DNA of 64,000 nucleotides from Flammeovirgaceae bacterium UBA2371 (GTDB lineage: Bacteria > Bacteroidota > Bacteroidia > Cytophagales > Cyclobacteriaceae). Below, piece after piece: positions 60,071 to 64,000 of this stretch. Every line of letters starts with the position of its first letter. Within the stretch, counting starts at the first letter, position 1. Both the position numbers and the translations under genes were made by a program. Location: positions 1-64,000 of the forward strand of contig DDTF01000045.1 of NCBI GenBank assembly GCA_002345965.1. The letters are read 5' to 3'. Below the pieces are notes generated by a model. The model worked only from the letters and a program-made list of their open reading frames with translations, made no database searches and was not told the origin of the DNA.

Positions 60071-60859
60071 TTAATTATTTTTTCTTCTTCTGTCTCCGCC
60101 TCTTTCTCCTCCGCGGTCAGGTCTGTCGCCACGGCCACGGCCGCCTCCAGCTCTTCTTCTGTCAGGAGCACCTCCTGGCTTATTCTCTCCGGCTGCGTTG
60201 CTTACCATACCCACATTAGGCGACAAGTCACGCTTTCCAAAAATCTCTCCTTTAAACACCCACACCTTAATTCCAATCTTTCCGTAAACGGTCTGTGCTT
60301 CTGAAACCGCATAGTCGATATCTGCACGAAGAGTGTGCAAAGGAATTCTTCCTTCCTTGTACTGTTCTGTACGCGCCATCTCAGCACCACCCAAACGACC
60401 AGATAATTTCACTTTTATACCTTCAGATCCTACGCGCATAGCAGAAGCAATGGCTTGCTTCATAGCTCTACGGAATGCGATCCTAGCCTCCAATTGCTGA
60501 GCGATAGACTCACCCACCAATTTGGCATCCAACTCAGGACGTTTGATCTCAAAAATGTTGATCTGAACGTCTTTGTTAGTCAATTTTTTTAATTCTTCCT
60601 TGATCTTGTCAACTTCTGTACCCCCTTTACCAATTACAACGCCAGGACGGGCAGTGTGAATGGTCAACGTGATGCGCTTCAAAGTACGCTCAATCACCAC
60701 TTTAGAGATACCTCCTTTAGGAATACGAGCACTTACATATTTGCGGATTTTCTGATCTTCAACCAGCTTATCGGCAAAAGTATTGCCACCGTACCAGCTT
60801 GAATCCCATCCGCGGATAACTCCAAGTCTAAAACCTACCGGATTAACTTTCTGTCCCAT
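60071..60859 (-). CDS. rpsC: 30S ribosomal protein S3 with Gly/Arg-rich tail
   Basis: S3 with KH domain (about 60-110; ITLTIHTARPGVVIGKGGTEVDKIKEEL) and C-terminal domain (about 120-210), followed by a Gly/Arg/Asp-rich tail of about 38 residues after 224 (GGAPDRRRAGGGRGRGDRPD and on). Total 262, longer than the usual 210-240. It forms the mRNA entry site; the tail probably binds RNA nonspecifically. One-base overlap with rplV. Confidence 0.97.
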   Translation of the reverse strand: MGQKVNPVGFRLGVIRGWDSSWYGGNTFADKLVEDQKIRKYVSARIPKGGISKVVIERTLKRITLTIHTARPGVVIGKGGTEVDKIKEELKKLTNKDVQINIFEIKRPELDAKLVGESIAQQLEARIAFRRAMKQAIASAMRVGSEGIKVKLSGRLGGAEMARTEQYKEGRIPLHTLRADIDYAVSEAQTVYGKIGIKVWVFKGEIFGKRDLSPNVGMVSNAAGENKPGGAPDRRRAGGGRGRGDRPDRGGERGGDRRRKNN

Positions 60860-61374
60860 TATTCCTTTGTTTCTTTTTCAGTTGCCTTTTTCTTAGTTGC
60901 CTTCTTTGCAGGCTTTTCAGCTTTTTTAGCTGCTGGTTTTTCTACAGCAGGTGTCATGCTGTCCACCACCAGTGTTACGTGGTTTGATCTTTTTCTGATT
61001 CGGTGAGCACGACCTTGGGGGGCTGGTCTCAAACGCTTCAGTTGGCGACCACCGTCCACAAATATTTCCTTTACAATCAAGTCAGCTTCCTCCAGCTTTT
61101 TATCTGAGTTTTTGATTGACCAATTGCTGATAGCAGACAACAACAACTTCTCTAATTTCTGAGAAGAGTACTTTGCCTCGTACTTCAACATATTGAGTGC
61201 CTGGTTTACCCGCACACCTCTAATCATATCTGCAACCAACCTCATCTTTCTGGGTGAGCTAGGTACATCTTTTAAGTATGCAGTAGCAGGACCTGTCTTA
61301 GCGGCTTCCTTGATAGCCTCTAGTTTGGCTCTCTTTACTACTGATCTTTTTGTCTTTTTTACTGTTTCTTCCAT
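60859..61374 (-). CDS. rplV: 50S ribosomal protein L22 with Lys/Ala-rich C-terminal tail
   Basis: L22 core of about 110 residues (AYLKDVPSSPRKMRLVADMIRG, PAPQGRAHRIRKRSNHVTLVVD), with an N-terminal basic extension and a C-terminal tail of about 35 residues rich in Lys, Ala and Glu (VEKPAAKKAEKPAKKATKKK). It lines the exit tunnel; the total of 171 is long for L22. 20 bp from rpsS. Confidence 0.96.
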   Translation of the reverse strand: MEETVKKTKRSVVKRAKLEAIKEAAKTGPATAYLKDVPSSPRKMRLVADMIRGVRVNQALNMLKYEAKYSSQKLEKLLLSAISNWSIKNSDKKLEEADLIVKEIFVDGGRQLKRLRPAPQGRAHRIRKRSNHVTLVVDSMTPAVEKPAAKKAEKPAKKATKKKATEKETKE

Positions 61375-61394
61375 GACAGAGCGATTAATGCTTA

Positions 61395-61664
61395 TTAATC
61401 TTTTCTATTTCCTGAATGTCCTTTAAATACTCTCGTTGGTGAAAATTCACCCAACTTATGCCCTACCATGTTCTCGGTTACATACACAGGTATAAACTTA
61501 TTCCCATTATGTACGGCAAGCGTATGTCCAATTAAATCCGGTGTAATTGTTGATCTTCTTGACCAGGTTTTGATCACTGATTTTTTTCCAGACTGTTCCA
61601 TCGCCTCTACTTTTTTCAAGAGACGCAAATCTAGATATGGACCTTTTTTTATTGACCTTCCCAT
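61395..61664 (-). CDS. rpsS: 30S ribosomal protein S19
   Basis: S19 of 89 residues: GRSIKKGPYLDLRLLKKVEAME, IKTWSRRSTITPDLIGHTLAVHNGNKFIPVYVTENMVGHKLGEFSPTRVFKGHSGNRKD. It sits in the 30S head with S13. One-base overlap with rplB. Confidence 0.98.
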   Translation of the reverse strand: MGRSIKKGPYLDLRLLKKVEAMEQSGKKSVIKTWSRRSTITPDLIGHTLAVHNGNKFIPVYVTENMVGHKLGEFSPTRVFKGHSGNRKD

Positions 61665-62488
61665 TATTTCTTCCTTCTTACAATGATTAGACGATCTGAA
61701 TACTTCTTAGGTGAGCGGGTTTTCTTACCCTTAGAAATCAATCCTTTACGTGATCTTGGATGACCTCCTGATGCTCTACCTTCACCACCACCCATAGGGT
61801 GATCAACAGGGTTCATGGCGACACCACGTGTACGAGGACGAATACCTCTCCAACGGTTACGACCAGCTTTACCCTGGCTTTCGTTCATATGGTCAGGGTT
61901 GGAAACTGCTCCAACAGTGGCCATACAGTTTACCATCACATTTCTCATCTCACCTGACGGCATCTTCAAAGTTGCGTAAGCACCTTCTCTAGCCACCAGC
62001 TGAACAAAAACACCTGCACTTCTTGCGATGGATGCTCCTTTACCCGGCTTCAATTCCACATTGTGTACAATAGTACCCACAGGAATTTTAGACAATGGCA
62101 GTGCGTTTCCTACTTCTGGAGGAACTGACTCTCCTGACACAACAGTCTGCCCTACTACAAGCCCTTGAGGAGCTAGAATGTAGGTCTTAAAACCATCTGC
62201 GTAGTATAATTTGGCTATACGAGCAGAACGAGTGGGATCGTACTCGATAGACTTTACGGTTGCAGGAATATCAAATTTATTTCTCTTGAAGTCGATCAAA
62301 CGAAGTTTCTGCTTATGACCTCCACCGATATAGCGCATGGTCATGCGGCCTTTGTTGTTTCTACCTCCACTCTTGTTTATCGAGGTAACCAATGATTTCT
62401 CAGGACGACTCTCTGTGATATCGTCAAAGGTGGGCGCCATGCGGTGCCTACTTCCTGCAGTCATTGGTTTAATTTTTCTTATCGCCAT
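61664..62488 (-). CDS. rplB: 50S ribosomal protein L2
   Basis: L2 of 274 residues: AIRKIKPMTAGSRHRMAPTFDDIT, GRNNKGRMTMRYIGGGHKQKLRLIDF, and the C-terminal GVAMNPVDHPMGGGEGRASGGHPRSRKG with the universally conserved His of the peptidyl transferase region. Twelve bases from rplW. Confidence 0.99.
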   Translation of the reverse strand: MAIRKIKPMTAGSRHRMAPTFDDITESRPEKSLVTSINKSGGRNNKGRMTMRYIGGGHKQKLRLIDFKRNKFDIPATVKSIEYDPTRSARIAKLYYADGFKTYILAPQGLVVGQTVVSGESVPPEVGNALPLSKIPVGTIVHNVELKPGKGASIARSAGVFVQLVAREGAYATLKMPSGEMRNVMVNCMATVGAVSNPDHMNESQGKAGRNRWRGIRPRTRGVAMNPVDHPMGGGEGRASGGHPRSRKGLISKGKKTRSPKKYSDRLIIVRRKK

Positions 62489-62500
62489 CGCTAGTCGTTA

Positions 62501-62788
62501 TTAAACGTTGCTATAAAAATCAATTACTTCTCCTTCAGCCACGGTTACAATTGCTTTTTTGTAACTCGGCTTACGTCCTGAAAGCACACCTGCTTTAGTG
62601 TAACGGGATTTAAACTTCCCCATCACATTGATGGTGTTCACCTTTTCTACGTTTACACTATACATTTTTTCCACTGCCTTCTTGATCTCCACTTTGTTGG
62701 CTTCACTGTCCACCAGGAAACCATACTTGCCTTTTTCGTTCAGGGCAGAGATTTTTTCAGTAACCAGGGGTTTTATTAAGATGCTCAT
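62501..62788 (-). CDS. rplW: 50S ribosomal protein L23
   Basis: L23 of 95 residues: MSILIKPLVTEKISALNEKGKYGFLVDSEANKVEIKKAVEKMYSVNVEKVNTINVMGK. It forms the tunnel-exit docking site for trigger factor and SRP. Four bases from rplD. Confidence 0.97.
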   Translation of the reverse strand: MSILIKPLVTEKISALNEKGKYGFLVDSEANKVEIKKAVEKMYSVNVEKVNTINVMGKFKSRYTKAGVLSGRKPSYKKAIVTVAEGEVIDFYSNV

Positions 62789-62792
62789 TGGT

Positions 62793-63425
62793 TTACTGTT
62801 TATTTAAAATGTTGCTAATCAATTCCACACCGCTTTCAACCAGAATCAGTTGATCAGCATTCATCACATCATAAGTATTGAGCTGATTTGCTGTGATAAC
62901 TTTTGCATTCGGTACGTTTCTTCCGGAAAGAACGATGTTCTTCTTGTTGTCACCCAACACCAACAAAGTCTTTTTGTCAGCTACAGAAAGCGCGCTCAAC
63001 AATGACAAGTATTGTTTTGTCTTTGGTGCTTCAAAATCGAAATCTTCCAATACCGCGATTGCGTTATCTTTTGCTTTGTAGGCCAATGCAGACTTACGTG
63101 CCAGGTCTTTCACCTTTTTGTTGAGTTTGAAAGAATAGTCTCTTGGCTGAGGACCGAATACGCGTCCACCACCACGGAACAAAGGATTTTTGATGTTACC
63201 TGCACGGGCTCCACCTGTTCCTTTCTGCTTCTTCAGCTTCTTGGAAGATCCTTTAATTTCTGCACGCTCTTTGGATTTGGCAGTACCCTGACGCTTGTTG
63301 GCCAGTATGCTCTTTACGTCCAAATAGATGGCGTGATCATTGGGCTCTATTCCGAATATTTCGGAAGAAAGGCTCACTTTGCGACCGGTATCTTCACCGC
63401 TATGTTTTACAACAGCTAAGTCCAT
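62793..63425 (-). CDS. rplD: 50S ribosomal protein L4
   Basis: L4 of 210 residues: the tunnel-loop segment KGSSKKLKKQKGTGGARAGNIKNPLFRGGGRVFGPQPRDYSFKLNKKVK and a C-terminal alpha/beta domain (TLLVLGDNKKNIVLSGRNVPNAKVITANQLNTYDVMNADQLILVE). One-base overlap with rplC. In enterobacteria L4 represses the S10 operon. Confidence 0.98.
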   Translation of the reverse strand: MDLAVVKHSGEDTGRKVSLSSEIFGIEPNDHAIYLDVKSILANKRQGTAKSKERAEIKGSSKKLKKQKGTGGARAGNIKNPLFRGGGRVFGPQPRDYSFKLNKKVKDLARKSALAYKAKDNAIAVLEDFDFEAPKTKQYLSLLSALSVADKKTLLVLGDNKKNIVLSGRNVPNAKVITANQLNTYDVMNADQLILVESGVELISNILNKQ

Positions 63426-64000
63426 TACTTTTCAAGTATAATTGTTGAGTTCTTGGCTCCTGGGACGGGACCACTAACTAATATCAAATTTTGCTCAGGC
63501 ATGATCTTCACTACCTGAAGGTTCAACACCTTCACGCGGTCACCACCTGTGCGACCTGCCATCTTTTTACCTTTTACTACACGAGATGCAAAGGAAGCGT
63601 TACCCAAAGATCCAGGAGCTCTCAACCTGTTGTGCTGTCCGTGAGTTTGACCACCCACACCAGCAAATCCGTGGCGTTTCACAACACCTTGAAATCCGCG
63701 GCCTTTGGAAGTACCGATTGCATCGAGCCAATCGCCTTCCTTGAATATTTCTTCAACCTTGATCTCTTTGCCCAATTCAATCATGCCATCAAACTCTGCC
63801 CTGAAATCCCTGAATTCAGCAAGGAATCGTTTAGGAGTTGTATTGGCCTTTTTGAAGTGGCCCATCATAGGTTGAGTCGTGTGTTTCTCTTTGCGCTCCC
63901 CATAGGCGAGCTGCACAGCTCTATAGCCATCGGTCTCCACATTCTTCACCTGAGTAACTACACAAGGACCAGCCTCGATTACTGTTACTGCTATGTTTTG
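63425..64000 (-). CDS. rplC: 50S ribosomal protein L3, truncated at the right edge
   Basis: The reading frame continues past the window: upstream residues decode as NIAVTVIEAGPCVVTQVKN, matching L3, so the first codon is outside. Visible inside are the GWLDAIGTSKGRGFQGVVKRHGFAGVGGQTHGQHNRLRAPGS signature and the C-terminal RTGGDRVKVLNLQVVKIMPEQNLILVSGPVPGAKNSTIILEK. The internal GTG at 63949 is not the true start. Confidence 0.98.
   Translation of the reverse strand, partial: QNIAVTVIEAGPCVVTQVKNVETDGYRAVQLAYGERKEKHTTQPMMGHFKKANTTPKRFLAEFRDFRAEFDGMIELGKEIKVEEIFKEGDWLDAIGTSKGRGFQGVVKRHGFAGVGGQTHGQHNRLRAPGSLGNASFASRVVKGKKMAGRTGGDRVKVLNLQVVKIMPEQNLILVSGPVPGAKNSTIILEK

Noticed and set aside
63012..63419. 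Long antisense open frame inside rplD
   Set aside because: Fully covered by rplD on the other strand, with low-complexity Cys/Phe-rich translation; a shadow of a highly biased gene.
1..64000. CRISPR arrays, insertion sequences, prophage or integrase genes
   Set aside because: No regular spaced repeats, transposase, integrase or phage structural proteins were seen.
1..64000. Complete tRNA, rRNA, tmRNA, SRP or RNase P RNA genes
   Set aside because: Intergenic spaces are short and none shows a full cloverleaf or known RNA core; only a 14-base tRNA-like fragment was found.

Overview
The window looks like a chromosomal segment of a Bacteroidota bacterium, probably of the order Cytophagales. Evidence: the ribosomal operon has map between secY and infA; there are typical Bacteroidota families (BatA-type VWA protein, tandem DUF4252 proteins, MuiA, OmpA with PD40 repeats, MCE protein beside an N-acetylmuramoyl amidase); exported proteins carry signal peptides ending in AQ or SQ; and short intergenic spaces contain boxes fitting the Bacteroidota promoter TTG-N19-TAnnTTTG. 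The exact taxon is an inference. The DNA is moderately AT-rich and I see no prophage, insertion sequence, CRISPR array or rRNA/tRNA gene.

Layout. 1-10.3 kb: the first codons of a probable dihydroorotase, a BatA-like VWA protein, a short SSB, a zinc-ribbon protein with an SDR, an ABC exporter pair, two DUF4252 proteins behind an ECF sigma factor and its putative anti-sigma factor, and an OmpA/PD40 envelope protein. 10.4-17.7 kb: a four-helix membrane protein, a pentameric ligand-gated ion channel homologue, the dtd operon, an IscA-like protein, folB, DivIVA and WD40 proteins, a phosphopantetheinyl transferase and a peroxiredoxin-like protein. 17.7-26.5 kb: an amidase-MCE-carboxylase-SirB1 operon divergent from lptD, then lysS. 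26.6-31.5 kb: proline dehydrogenase and three shikimate genes (DAHP synthase/chorismate mutase, aroB, aroA). 31.5-46.9 kb: a P-type cation ATPase, an exported DJ-1 protein beside a GlxA-type regulator, a BtuF-like protein, M42 peptidase, acyl-CoA carboxylase beta, Ppx/GppA, MuiA, an Ldh-family dehydrogenase, DivIC/FtsB-like protein, small membrane paralogues, an NTF2-like protein and an RluA-type synthase. 47-64 kb: eno, carA and a continuous minus-strand S10-spc-alpha ribosomal supercluster from rplQ to the truncated rplC at the right edge.

How they fit together. The right third is core translation, transcription (rpoA) and secretion (secY). The left and middle parts are mostly envelope maintenance (lptD, amidase, MCE, OmpA, FtsB-like, DivIVA), central and aromatic metabolism, and small regulatory modules. 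All eleven convergent gene pairs end within 10 bp of each other or overlap, five of them by exactly four bases, so the genome is very tightly packed tail to tail. I found no convincing wholly new system. The most notable items are the ligand-gated-channel homologue with a charged pore-helix sequence, a consensus promoter inside the ribosomal supercluster, a long near-perfect palindrome upstream of ssb, and a decayed ABC-permease tail between near-identical short direct repeats.
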